NCBI RefSeq assembly: GCF_900096915.1
Contig: NZ_FMYK01000001.1
Location: 186,001-250,000 of the forward strand
Reading direction: 5' to 3'
DNA from: Acinetobacter marinus
Lineage (GTDB): Bacteria; Pseudomonadota; Gammaproteobacteria; Pseudomonadales; Moraxellaceae
Length of the DNA: 64,000 bases
How positions within the stretch are numbered: the stretch's first letter is position 1; each line of letters starts with the position of its first letter. Made by a program: the position numbers and the translations under genes. Below the pieces are notes generated by a model. It saw only the letters and a list, made by a program, of their open reading frames with translations, searched no databases and was not told the DNA's origin. Of this stretch, positions 17,060-24,664 are shown piece after piece.

Positions 17060-17135
17060 GAATCTTCGGGCTTGTGCGGTAGTAAGATGCCATAACTACG
17101 ACCGAACAAGCTGGAGAAAAGATCATCAATGCACA
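17021..17135 (-). ncRNA. Candidate small RNA or leader RNA S2
   Basis: Reading the minus strand, TGATCTTTTCTCCAG (17125-17111) is followed by a long imperfect stem that begins GCTTGT and closes ACAAGC, with inner GTAGT/ACTAC. A small CCGA/TCGG hairpin comes next, then the terminator stem. The 15-base motif matches S1 at 14 positions. No clear promoter was found (only weak AT-rich hexamers around 17140-17190), so the 5' end is a guess. A TTGCA-N7-TGCAA dyad lies at 17163-17179. It might alternatively be the 5' leader of the HD-GYP gene, ending in an attenuator. The rest of this 486-base gap shows nothing else. Confidence 0.4.
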
Positions 17136-17354
17136 ATTTCAATCCACTTTTAAAAATCTATTTTGCAGATGCCATGCAAATTGGATTTTTAAACAGTAAT
17201 TTTTAACACGTGCTACATATGACCAATGTCACTTCTATTAACGTCGGCGAGTCGTAATTGGTTGACAAAAACTTTAAGAAAATTTGAATAATTTTATCCG
17301 TGAAGCATGTTACATTATTAATTCTTCACTATTCAGATGTTTAGCTAACCATTC

Positions 17355-17786
17355 ATGAAAGTCGCTTTTCCATTTATTTTATATTTTCTGTGCTGGCTCA
17401 TTGTATTGACCTTTGCTTTAGGTGCTTTGGGGATGTTGTTACCGCAAGTATTCAGCATGTTGGTGTTGTTGCCGTATATGATCAGCTTTTATTTGATGAC
17501 ACGACATTATTTAAAAAAGAAACATGCAGTACCCGACATGGCGCTACGTTGGCACTTGAGCATTGGCTGTGCTACGGCATTTTGGCTGTATAGTATTGTG
17601 GCTGGCTTGATCGGTATTTTTCTATTACAAGGCAGTGTGGATTTGGCACCGCTGTGGCATGCGCTGAATAGTTTTGCCTTTGTACTAATTTTTGCCTCGA
17701 TATTCTTGATGGTGAATGCGTTTTTGGTGCTACTTGGCTTTTGGTTTTTGGGAAAACCTGCGCAGATGATGTTGAAAAAAATCTGA
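17355..17786 (+). CDS. Small four-helix inner membrane protein
   Basis: The 143 residues hold four strongly hydrophobic segments: about 5-27, 32-50, 70-95 and 108-132. A short basic loop (HYLKKKH) follows the second. It resembles the small Acinetobacter membrane proteins annotated as the ABZJ_00895 family, which have no known function; this match is from memory of the general pattern and is tentative. It is transcribed alone and followed by a strong terminator shared with the convergent oxidoreductase. Confidence 0.6.
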   Translation: MKVAFPFILYFLCWLIVLTFALGALGMLLPQVFSMLVLLPYMISFYLMTRHYLKKKHAVPDMALRWHLSIGCATAFWLYSIVAGLIGIFLLQGSVDLAPLWHALNSFAFVLIFASIFLMVNAFLVLLGFWFLGKPAQMMLKKI

Positions 17787-17827
17787 TTTTGAAAAAATGT
17801 GATTTTGTAAAAAATATTATGCAAATT

Positions 17828-17855
17828 GGGGCTGACGTTGATCAGCCCCTTTTTT
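17828..17855. terminator. Rho-independent terminator between convergent genes
   Basis: The 8-bp stem GGGGCTGA / TCAGCCCC is followed by six T on the plus strand. Confidence 0.9.
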
Positions 17856-17859
17856 ACAA

Positions 17860-18864
17860 TCAAACAATATTTACAACAACTTTACCTTTACTGCGTCCAG
17901 CATTGACGTATTGCATGGCTTGTTTGGTCTCCGCAAAATCATAAACTCGATCGATAATCGGTTTGATGTGTTGTTGTTCCACCAATTGTGCAATCTGCTG
18001 AAGTTGCACGCCATTTGCTTGCATAAATAAAAAACGATATTCCACACCGTGCTTTTTGGCTTTTTTACGAATCGCACGCCCCATAAAGGACATGATCAAT
18101 TTCACCAAGCCATTTGCGCCCATGGTTTGTGCTAGGTGTTGATCTGGCGGTCCAGCGATACTAATCACCCGTCCGCCACGTTGCAGCACGTGGATTGATT
18201 TATCTAAAATTTCACCGCCTTGGGTATCCAGAACCACATCATAACCTTGGATCACATCGGTAAAATTTGTGGTTTTATAATCAATCACCAAATCTGCACC
18301 AAGATCTTTAACCCAATCGCTATTTTTAGCACTGGTCGTCGTTGCAACATAGGCACCAAGATGCTTCGCCAATTGAATCGCAACACTACCCACACCGCCA
18401 GAACCCGCATGAATCAAGACTTTTTGTCCAGCTTTTAACTCGGCGAGTTCGACCAGCGCTTGCCATGCTGTAAGTGCAACCAAAGGTAAAGATGCTGCTT
18501 CTTGCATGCTGAGGTTTTTGGGTTTGAGCGCCACATTTTTGGCACTGACCACGCAAAATTCTGCAAATGCGCCATGTTGAATATGATCAGTTTTGCCATA
18601 CACCTCATCACCAACCTGCAGATGCGTCACTTGTGCACCAACCTCGATAATCGTCCCTGCAAGATCATTGCCGAGTATGAGTGGGAATTTTGCTGGGGTG
18701 AGCAGTTTAAACTCACCCTCAACGATGCGTAAATCCAGTGGGTTGATGCTAGCCGCATGCACTTGGATGCGCACTTCATCTGCTTTGAGTGGATGTTGAT
18801 CCGTTTCAGCCAGTTGGACTTGATCGTCAATTTTGCCGTAGCGTTGAATTAAGATGGCTTTCAT
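17860..18864 (-). CDS. Zinc-independent MDR-family NADP-dependent oxidoreductase
   Basis: This 334-residue protein has the medium-chain dehydrogenase fold of quinone oxidoreductases. A GroES-like N-domain contains ASINPLDLRIVEGEF and LGNDLAGTIIEVG, followed by the nucleotide-binding HAGSGGVGSVAIQLAKHLGA and a C-terminal VYDFAETKQAMQYV. The zinc-ligand cysteines of alcohol dehydrogenases are absent, so it is probably an NADPH-dependent quinone or enone reductase. It lies 75 bases downstream of a short-chain dehydrogenase on the same strand, probably in one operon. Its ribosome binding region lies in a threefold 14-bp tandem repeat. Confidence 0.85.
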   Translation of the reverse strand: MKAILIQRYGKIDDQVQLAETDQHPLKADEVRIQVHAASINPLDLRIVEGEFKLLTPAKFPLILGNDLAGTIIEVGAQVTHLQVGDEVYGKTDHIQHGAFAEFCVVSAKNVALKPKNLSMQEAASLPLVALTAWQALVELAELKAGQKVLIHAGSGGVGSVAIQLAKHLGAYVATTTSAKNSDWVKDLGADLVIDYKTTNFTDVIQGYDVVLDTQGGEILDKSIHVLQRGGRVISIAGPPDQHLAQTMGANGLVKLIMSFMGRAIRKKAKKHGVEYRFLFMQANGVQLQQIAQLVEQQHIKPIIDRVYDFAETKQAMQYVNAGRSKGKVVVNIV

Positions 18865-18904
18865 TGTTGTTCCGATATTGTTGTTTCGAAATTGTTGTTT
18901 CGAT
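18863..18904. repeat. Three 14-bp tandem repeats over a ribosome binding site
   Basis: Units at 18863-18876, 18877-18890 and 18891-18904 (ATTGTTGTTYCGAW) differ at one or two positions. On the minus strand the repeat reads WTCGRAACAACAAT and the copy nearest the gene runs straight into the ATG, giving CGGAACAACAATG. That last copy supplies the Shine-Dalgarno GGAA, while the other two have GAAA. The array fills most of the gap between the short-chain dehydrogenase and the oxidoreductase. Confidence 0.85.
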
Positions 18905-18939
18905 TTTTAGGTTCAGTGAAATAATGGCATGCTTGTCAA

Positions 18940-19743
18940 TTACAATTTTAGACTTTTTTGAATGAAGCGGTCTAAAAGCTGTTTTGGTGCAAAACGGTTG
19001 ATCAGTTTTAAGCGTTTTGCCGTTTTACCCGCAGTATAAACCTGTTGGGGTTGATCCGTCTCAATCACAGCCAAAATCTGTTGGGCAACAATGCTTGGAT
19101 CATCTGAGCGATTGATGGATTTGGTCATGATTTTCAATTGCTTGGCACGAATATCATTGTAATGGTCAATTTTTCGATCTGCTTCGATTAAATTCACATC
19201 GAGCGAAGTATTGGTATACGCAGGCTCAATTACGCTAACACGAATCCCTTGTGAACGTAATTCATGATCCAGCGAGGCACTATAGCCCTCGATGGCATGT
19301 TTGGTCGCCGCATAATATGCGCCAAAAGGCAAGGGCAGAAAGCCGAGCACCGATCCAATATTGATAATCTGACCAGTACCTTGCTGACGCATATGCGGAA
19401 TAGTTGCATTATTCATGCGTACCAAACCAAAAAAGTTGGTATCAAAAATCTGCTGTACCTGTGTCAAAGAGCTTTCTTCAGCCGCCGCAGGTGCAAAAGC
19501 GATACCCGCATTATTAATCAGCACATCGATCCGACCTTCGGCATCTATCACATGCTGAATGGCAAGGGCAATCGATGCTTCATCGCTGACATCGAGTTGC
19601 AACATATGAAAGGGTACGTCAGCAAGCGCACTGGCTTGACGACGACTGGTACCATAAACCGTCAAACCTGCTTGGTGTAAATGTTGTGCTGTTGCCAAAC
19701 CGATACCAGAGGATGCACCTGTAATCAAAACCACTTTGGACAT
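18940..19743 (-). CDS. Short-chain dehydrogenase/reductase (SDR)
   Basis: This 267-residue classical SDR has the cofactor motif TGASSGIG near residue 8, followed by an Arg pair (TSRRQ) that suggests NADPH preference. NNAG lies at about 85-88, and the catalytic Ser-Tyr-Lys is in GSVLGFLPLPFGAYYAATKHA. The start at 19743 is chosen because AAGGAAG lies 7 bases before it; the frame is open for 10 more codons upstream. Substrate is unknown. It heads a probable two-gene operon with the oxidoreductase downstream. A GTTACTA/TAGTAAC dyad lies about 105-127 bases upstream of the start codon. Confidence 0.88.
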   Translation of the reverse strand: MSKVVLITGASSGIGLATAQHLHQAGLTVYGTSRRQASALADVPFHMLQLDVSDEASIALAIQHVIDAEGRIDVLINNAGIAFAPAAAEESSLTQVQQIFDTNFFGLVRMNNATIPHMRQQGTGQIINIGSVLGFLPLPFGAYYAATKHAIEGYSASLDHELRSQGIRVSVIEPAYTNTSLDVNLIEADRKIDHYNDIRAKQLKIMTKSINRSDDPSIVAQQILAVIETDQPQQVYTAGKTAKRLKLINRFAPKQLLDRFIQKSLKL

Positions 19744-19847
19744 GACTTCTTCCTTTTTTAAAATTGAGATCATCGCACTTGATATCTTGTATGTTTAAGT
19801 TCAAGTGTGATTTGAAGATGAAACAATAATAGCGGAAAAAAATAATT

Positions 19848-19870
19848 GTTACTACTAAAAAGATAGTAAC
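19848..19870. promoter_or_regulatory. Candidate operator upstream of the SDR gene
   Basis: The dyad GTTACTA (19848-19854) and TAGTAAC (19864-19870) has 9 bases between arms. Dyads of this composition are typical of MarR/HxlR-family sensors of reactive electrophiles, which often control oxidoreductases. No such regulator gene is in the window, so the binding factor is unknown. Confidence 0.4.
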
Positions 19871-20059
19871 TATTTGAATTTAAACTTAAGATTTTGTTTT
19901 ATAAGATAATTTAATTTTAATTTGATCCAGTTAGGCGATTGAGGACATGAGTAAAATTTGCAAAACTGTAAATGGCTACTTTAAATTATAGATACTTTAA
20001 AATTTGGCTTATCCATTGAAAAATAAGGATTGGCTATTCCATCTCGATCATTTTTTCTG

Positions 20060-20136
20060 TAAAATACCGCATCCCTTACCTGCAGGTCGTATTGCATGGT
20101 GCAATCGAGCCGAACAGGTATCTAAAAGAGGTTGTT
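20060..20136 (+). promoter_or_regulatory. Candidate ribosomal-protein leader of rpmI-rplT
   Basis: A -10-like TAAAAT (20060-20065) is followed by two nested stems: outer TACCTG (20077-20082) with CAGGTA (20115-20120), and inner ATTGCA (20091-20096) with TGCAAT (20100-20105). ACCTGCAGGT at 20078-20087 could instead fold on itself. The outer stem ends nine bases before the AGAGG ribosome binding site. L20 is known to control this operon by binding its leader in several bacteria; that it does so here is inference. Confidence 0.45.
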
Positions 20137-20334
20137 ATGGCAGTTAAGTTAAAAACTCGCCGTGGTGCAGCTAAACGCTTCAAAGCGACTGCAAACGGTT
20201 TTAAACGCAAGCAAGCGTTCAAACGTCACATCTTGACCAAAAAATCTGCAAAGCGTATTCGTCAATTACGCGGCTGTGTAATGGTTCATGTTTCTGATAT
20301 GAACTCAGTTCGTCGTATGTGCCCATACATCTAA
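20137..20334 (+). CDS. rpmI: 50S ribosomal protein L35
   Basis: The 65-residue, highly basic protein (AVKLKTRRGAAKRFKATA..., GFKRKQAFKRHILTKKSAKRIRQLRG) is L35. An in-frame ATG 45 bases upstream gives a non-native extension, and AGAGG is placed correctly before 20137. rplT follows after 11 bases with its own ribosome binding site. infC, which usually precedes rpmI, is not here. Confidence 0.97.
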   Translation: MAVKLKTRRGAAKRFKATANGFKRKQAFKRHILTKKSAKRIRQLRGCVMVHVSDMNSVRRMCPYI

Positions 20335-20345
20335 GGAGATTTTAA

Positions 20346-20705
20346 ATGGCTCGTGTAAAACGTGGTGTAGTGGCGCATCGCCGTCACAAGAAAATTCTTG
20401 CTCGTGCAAAAGGTTATTATGGTGCGCGTTCACGTGTTTATCGTGTAGCGTTCCAAGCTGTGATCAAAGCTGGTCAATATGCTTACCGTGACCGTCGTCA
20501 GAAAAAACGTCAATTCCGCGCTTTGTGGATTTCACGTATCAATGCTGGTGCACGTCAAAATGGTTTGTCATATAGCCGTATGATTGCTGGCTTGAAAAAA
20601 GCACAAGTAATCATCGACCGTCGCGTATTAGCTGACATCGCTTATCATGATGCGGTTGCATTTGCTGCTTTGGCTGAAAAAGCGAAAGGTGCATTGGCTG
20701 CTTAA
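20346..20705 (+). CDS. rplT: 50S ribosomal protein L20
   Basis: The 119-residue protein carries the L20 hallmarks: a basic N-terminal helix (ARVKRGVVAHRRHKKILARA), KGYYGARSRVYRVA, and RDRRQKKRQFRALWISRINA. It is essential for early 50S assembly. AAGGAG lies 7 bases before the ATG. It is cotranscribed with rpmI and ends at a strong terminator. Confidence 0.98.
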   Translation: MARVKRGVVAHRRHKKILARAKGYYGARSRVYRVAFQAVIKAGQYAYRDRRQKKRQFRALWISRINAGARQNGLSYSRMIAGLKKAQVIIDRRVLADIAYHDAVAFAALAEKAKGALAA

Positions 20706-20718
20706 GTCATTGATATTT

Positions 20719-20747
20719 AAAAAACGCACTTTAGGTGCGTTTTTTTA
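20719..20747 (+). terminator. Rho-independent terminator after rplT
   Basis: The stem AAAACGCAC / GTGCGTTTT with a 5-base loop is followed by a T run. Confidence 0.9.
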
Positions 20748-20776
20748 TGTCTGTAAGTTTATAATGAAAAAGCAAA

Positions 20777-22069
20777 TTAAAAAATTCGCTTCTCATCTTG
20801 CTTAGTTGGTAAAGTTACAATGGTCTGCTTTAATTTTTCTGCAATGGCAAGGTAATGACTTGCTGTCATATCTTCTGCGATCACACTTGGTTTGCCTTGA
20901 TCGGTATTTTCACGAATCACGGCATTAAGTGGCAGATGACCAAGCAAAGGCACGTGATATTGCGTGGCAAGCTGATCACCGCCGCCTGTACCAAATATCT
21001 GATCTTCATGACCGCAATTCGAGCAGATATGTGTAGACATATTTTCCACCACACCAAGCACTTTGATATTCACTTTATTAAATAGTTCGATGCCTTTTTG
21101 CGCATCCATCAATGCCACATGTTGCGGTGTAGTCACGATTACTGCGCCAGATACAGGAATGCGCTGTGCCAAAGTCAGCTGAATATCGCCAGTACCCGGT
21201 GGCATGTCAATGAGTAACACATCAAGGTTCGGCCACTGGGTTTGGTTGAATAGTTGCATTAACGCGCCAGTCGCTTTCGGTCCACGCCACGCCACAGGTG
21301 TGCGCCCATCGCCAGTCAGATGACCGATCGACAGAATAGGCATCCCATAAGCATTGAGCGGGACGAACTGCTCATTTTCAATCAGTGGCGTTTGACCTGC
21401 ATTGCCGAGCATGGTCGGAATACTTGGACCATAAATGTCTGCATCCAAGACACCCACTTTTAAACCTAACTGTTGCAGAGCAAGTGCAAGATTCACCGTC
21501 GTGGTGGATTTACCGACACCGCCTTTACCTGAGGCAACCACGATCACATGTTGAATATGCGGATGGGCTTTGACATCGGACTGTGTTGGCGCAGGCTTTT
21601 TAATGGGTGCTTCATCATTCTTTGGTTGATATGCGCTGTGTGGTTGAGCAGTTTGTTTCGTTTGAATTTCAGTTGTAGCTTTACCACTGGCATCTTGTAC
21701 AGGTGGTAGTTTTGCAGTGCTTGTAGGCTTTGTAGTACTTGCAGGTTTTGCTTCACTATTTGCTTGCGGATTTTTCTTTTGCACCACATGCAGGTTTAAA
21801 GTTTCTACACCTGCTTTTGCTAAATCTTCACTGAGTGCATCATGGATCTGTTGTAGATCATCAATTTCATTTTCATAAACAAAAATACTCAGTTGCAAGG
21901 TATTTTGTTCAATTTTCAGCTGAGTAATACGATCTTTTAACGCATCATTGCTTTTTGGGAGTTGGAATTGTTCAAGGTACTGCTCAATGCGTTGCTCATT
22001 CAGACTTGGCGAAGTCGCCGCTTCATTGCTAGGGGAGAACTTTGCTTTTAAAGCAGAAAACCAAGACAT
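20777..22069 (-). CDS. mrp: Mrp/NBP35-type iron-sulfur cluster carrier ATPase
   Basis: The C-terminal ~260 residues form a P-loop ATPase: VVASGKGGVGKSTTTVNLALAL with the deviant Walker A, DADIYGPSIPTMLG, IDMPPGTGDIQLTL, and the cluster-binding CxxC in HICSNCGHEDQIFGTGGG. Such proteins bind a [4Fe-4S] cluster between subunits and pass it to target enzymes. The N-terminal ~150 residues hold a small alpha/beta segment and a Lys/Thr/Pro/Gln-rich linker. The usual DUF59 domain is hard to recognise. The start at 22069 is used because GGAG lies 8 bases upstream; a TTG 12 bases earlier is in frame. Length is 430 residues. Confidence 0.92.
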   Translation of the reverse strand: MSWFSALKAKFSPSNEAATSPSLNEQRIEQYLEQFQLPKSNDALKDRITQLKIEQNTLQLSIFVYENEIDDLQQIHDALSEDLAKAGVETLNLHVVQKKNPQANSEAKPASTTKPTSTAKLPPVQDASGKATTEIQTKQTAQPHSAYQPKNDEAPIKKPAPTQSDVKAHPHIQHVIVVASGKGGVGKSTTTVNLALALQQLGLKVGVLDADIYGPSIPTMLGNAGQTPLIENEQFVPLNAYGMPILSIGHLTGDGRTPVAWRGPKATGALMQLFNQTQWPNLDVLLIDMPPGTGDIQLTLAQRIPVSGAVIVTTPQHVALMDAQKGIELFNKVNIKVLGVVENMSTHICSNCGHEDQIFGTGGGDQLATQYHVPLLGHLPLNAVIRENTDQGKPSVIAEDMTASHYLAIAEKLKQTIVTLPTKQDEKRIF

Positions 22070-22161
22070 GAAAAACTCCAAAGGCTAGAAGCCAAATTGA
22101 TCGCACAAAGACGTAGTGTATCGAGAAATTTTAAAAATATTAAGTAAAAACCACGCATTTA

Positions 22162-22203
22162 CTATTCAGCTTTTTGACAATGGATATTGATTAAGCTGAA
22201 TAG
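22162..22203. repeat. 11-bp inverted repeat between rdgB and mrp
   Basis: CTATTCAGCTT (22162-22172) and AAGCTGAATAG (22193-22203) are perfect complements with a 20-base spacer. There is no U tract, so it is not an ordinary terminator. It could be an mRNA-stabilising stem after rdgB or a binding site for mrp. Confidence 0.5.
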
Positions 22204-22228
22204 GGCAGAAAATGATGCAATCGCCGAA

Positions 22229-22879
22229 TTAACCTGCAAAATGTGAAGCGAGTTTTTGCATGGCTTGACCACGATGGCTGATTTTATTTTTTTCAGATTT
22301 TGGCAACTCTGCACTAGAACAATTCAACGCTGGAACCCAAAACAGCGGATCATAACCAAAACCTTGTGCACCACGAATTTCCGTTAAAATCTCACCATGC
22401 CATAAACCTTCCACCACAATCGGTAGTGGATCATCCGCATGTCGAACCAAAGCTAAGACGCAGACAAACATTGCAGGAATTATCGTATTTTCTTCTCGAA
22501 ACGGCAAAAGCGATGCTAAGAGTTTGGCATTATTGGCATCGTCATTACCGTGCTCACCTGCATAACGTGCAGAATAAATCCCTGGTGCACCGCCTAAGAT
22601 CGGGACGACTAAACCTGAATCATCCGCAATCGCTGCTTTGCCAGACTGACGAGCAGCATGACGGGCTTTGATGATGGCATTTTCAATAAAGCTCAAACCA
22701 TCTTCGACCGCATCCTCAATCCCCAGCTGTGCTTGCGGAATGATTTTGGTGTCGAGATTCAGGTTGGCAAATAAACTTTCAAATTCTGCCAGTTTACCTT
22801 TATTGTTGCTGGCGAGCACCAACTCTTCACCTTGCCATTGCGGGAGTTTGTTGTGTAGGTCTGGTGTTGAAAGTGCCAT
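22229..22879 (-). CDS. rdgB: XTP/dITP diphosphatase (RdgB/HAM1 family)
   Basis: RdgB removes deaminated purine nucleotides (ITP, XTP and their deoxy forms) from the pool. The motif LVLASNNKGKLAEFE near residue 20 is the family's SNNxxK nucleotide-binding start. FIENAIIKARHAA, ADDSGLVVPILGGAPGIYSARYAG, GFGYDPLFW and the C-terminal KISHRGQAM all follow in order. Length is 216 residues, slightly long at the N-terminus. A second in-frame start is not obvious. Confidence 0.95.
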   Translation of the reverse strand: MALSTPDLHNKLPQWQGEELVLASNNKGKLAEFESLFANLNLDTKIIPQAQLGIEDAVEDGLSFIENAIIKARHAARQSGKAAIADDSGLVVPILGGAPGIYSARYAGEHGNDDANNAKLLASLLPFREENTIIPAMFVCVLALVRHADDPLPIVVEGLWHGEILTEIRGAQGFGYDPLFWVPALNCSSAELPKSEKNKISHRGQAMQKLASHFAG

Positions 22880-23159
22880 TGTTTCGCCTTTAATGTTCTA
22901 AAAAATTCTGAAAATGAATTATAAGTAAAAGTCTGCGTTTGCAAAACAACAACAATGTTAATTGGCTGATTTTTGGTAATAGTCATGATTCTGAAATAAT
23001 TTGAAACAGTGCAGGGGATAAAGGGGCTTTACAGCATTGCGGATTGATTTAGTCTAGAGGATGTCGCTTGTGAATTCGTATCGTGTTATGCATTGCAAGT
23101 GACACATATAAGTCTTTGAATATAGTTGGAAATCTAATGAAATAAGAGGTAATTACCCC

Positions 23160-23408
23160 ATGTCACTTAATCCGAAAAAAGCGTTTAAACATGCGACATT
23201 CCATCGTATAGAGCTACTTGCAAGTCGTGCTTGTGGATGTTTTCAATGTCTTAAAATCTACAGTCCTGATGTGATCGAACAATGGTCGGATCAAGGTAAA
23301 ACTGCACAATGTCCATATTGTGGTGCCAATTCGGTGATTGGTGATGCGTCGAAATTCCCGATTAATGATAAATTCCTGATGACCATGCAACAAAGTTATA
23401 TGCATTAA
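23160..23408 (+). CDS. Small zinc-ribbon-like cytoplasmic protein
   Basis: This 82-residue protein carries two cysteine pairs spaced like a zinc ribbon: CGCFQC (with an extra Cys) near residues 22-27 and CPYCG near residues 51-55, followed by AN-SVIGD and a hydrophilic tail. Proteins of this kind are widespread as uncharacterised cytoplasmic proteins, and zinc binding is inferred. It stands alone and is followed by a 12-bp terminator. Confidence 0.7.
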   Translation: MSLNPKKAFKHATFHRIELLASRACGCFQCLKIYSPDVIEQWSDQGKTAQCPYCGANSVIGDASKFPINDKFLMTMQQSYMH

Positions 23409-23471
23409 TACAAAAACGATTGATGCTAAGCAAATAACATGTGTTTGAAAGACATTACATTTTAAAAATGA

Positions 23472-23508
23472 CAAAAGCATGACTGAAATCGGTCATGCTT
23501 TTGTTTGT
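23472..23508 (+). terminator. Rho-independent terminator
   Basis: The 12-bp perfect stem CAAAAGCATGAC / GTCATGCTTTTG is followed by TTTGTTT. Confidence 0.85.
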
Positions 23509-23553
23509 TTAGATCAGGAGTGCTCCCAATCTTAGTCAGGGTTCTGCTGAATA

Positions 23554-24384
23554 TCAAAGTACAGTACGATTTAACAGCTCAGAGCGGCGAAAGACTTTAT
23601 CTTGATTTGCAAATAAAATCGGTACGATTTTCTCAGATTCACCTGATTCTTCGACATTGTGCAAAATCCAATCTTTTAAAAAGCGTTCAGGCGTAGCGCC
23701 ATTCGGTAAGATTTTTGGCAATAATGAATGTAAAATTTTGATCGATGGTGAACCTAAAATAAATTGGGTATGGAATGACAAGATTTGTTGCTCAGCATCG
23801 ACCACACTAAAGAAATGATTGATATAACCACAGCGCATTCCTAAGGGACCGAGCAACCAAAATCCAAAATTACCAATATTTTTAGTTTTGCCATCGCTGC
23901 CATTGACTTGCGTGCCATCACCAATGCGCTTGCCATGTTCATCATCATAATAGAGGTCGTAGACCAAAGAACATGATTCGATTGGATATTTTTGTAAAAT
24001 AATTTCATTGATACTAAAGGTCGAATCATACGATACCGCACAGTCTGCATCTTCGATATATTTGCCTGGTTTTAAGAGCTTGATGGCAATGTGATCACGG
24101 CAATGCCATAAACGATACACCGCAATCTCAGGACCGTCGAAATCACCTGTGGCAGGATTGTACGTGGTATAACAATCAAGATGTTTAAAAAACCAAAGCA
24201 TCATCTCTGGCGTCACACCACGCATATTGGCATGTTCGATATAGGCCTCAGATGTGGCATTGTCATGCAAAACATAGTGTGCATTGGCGGTATCAAGCTG
24301 TTTATACGGGGTGTTCGCACCATGTTTGGGATGATTGACCACGGTAGTGACGGGGACTTTTTTTTCAAACTCAGGCTTAGACAT
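23554..24384 (-). CDS. 2,4-diacetylphloroglucinol hydrolase-like (PhlG family) enzyme
   Basis: This 276-residue protein resembles PhlG, the zinc hydrolase that cleaves a carbon-carbon bond to remove an acetyl group from 2,4-diacetylphloroglucinol. Candidate ligands His98 (in CRDHIA), Glu127 (SINEI), His190 (YINHFF), His242 and Glu246 (ILHNVEES) occur in the same order and with similar spacing as I recall for the PhlG site. No signal peptide is present. The natural substrate need not be a phloroglucinol. Its promoter carries a TetR-type palindrome over the -10 that is shared with the FadL-like gene and the TetR gene. The start at 24384 is preferred over a GTG nine bases upstream. Confidence 0.75.
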   Translation of the reverse strand: MSKPEFEKKVPVTTVVNHPKHGANTPYKQLDTANAHYVLHDNATSEAYIEHANMRGVTPEMMLWFFKHLDCYTTYNPATGDFDGPEIAVYRLWHCRDHIAIKLLKPGKYIEDADCAVSYDSTFSINEIILQKYPIESCSLVYDLYYDDEHGKRIGDGTQVNGSDGKTKNIGNFGFWLLGPLGMRCGYINHFFSVVDAEQQILSFHTQFILGSPSIKILHSLLPKILPNGATPERFLKDWILHNVEESGESEKIVPILFANQDKVFRRSELLNRTVL

Positions 24385-24424
24385 GATTTGCACTCTGCTT
24401 AAATTGTATTTAAATTCAATAAAT

Positions 24425-24474
24425 GCAACTATAGTTGCTTTTTGATATTTTGTAAAGTCATCAGCTTGGCTGAT
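24425..24474 (-). promoter_or_regulatory. Promoter of the PhlG-like gene with two dyads
   Basis: On the minus strand -35 TTTACA (24456-24451), a 17-base spacer and -10 TATAGT (24433-24428) are clear. The palindrome GCAACTATAGTTGC (24425-24438) contains the -10. A second dyad, ATCAG-N5-CTGAT (24460-24474), lies 3 bases upstream of the -35. The first would be a repressor site by position, the second an activator or second repressor site. Confidence 0.8.
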
Positions 24475-24664
24475 ATTGATTTAAAGGATTGCAATTTGTA
24501 ATCGATTAACTCGTCATGCCGTGTTTAGAGTTAAAGTTCCTATTTATTAGAAAATACGATGATATGAAGCAACTTTGATTTTTATTATGGTCGATCAATA
24601 TCATCGGATGGTCGCTGAGGGTTATGATGTTTTTTGGTGACTGGGATTGTTTTCAAACAATTAC

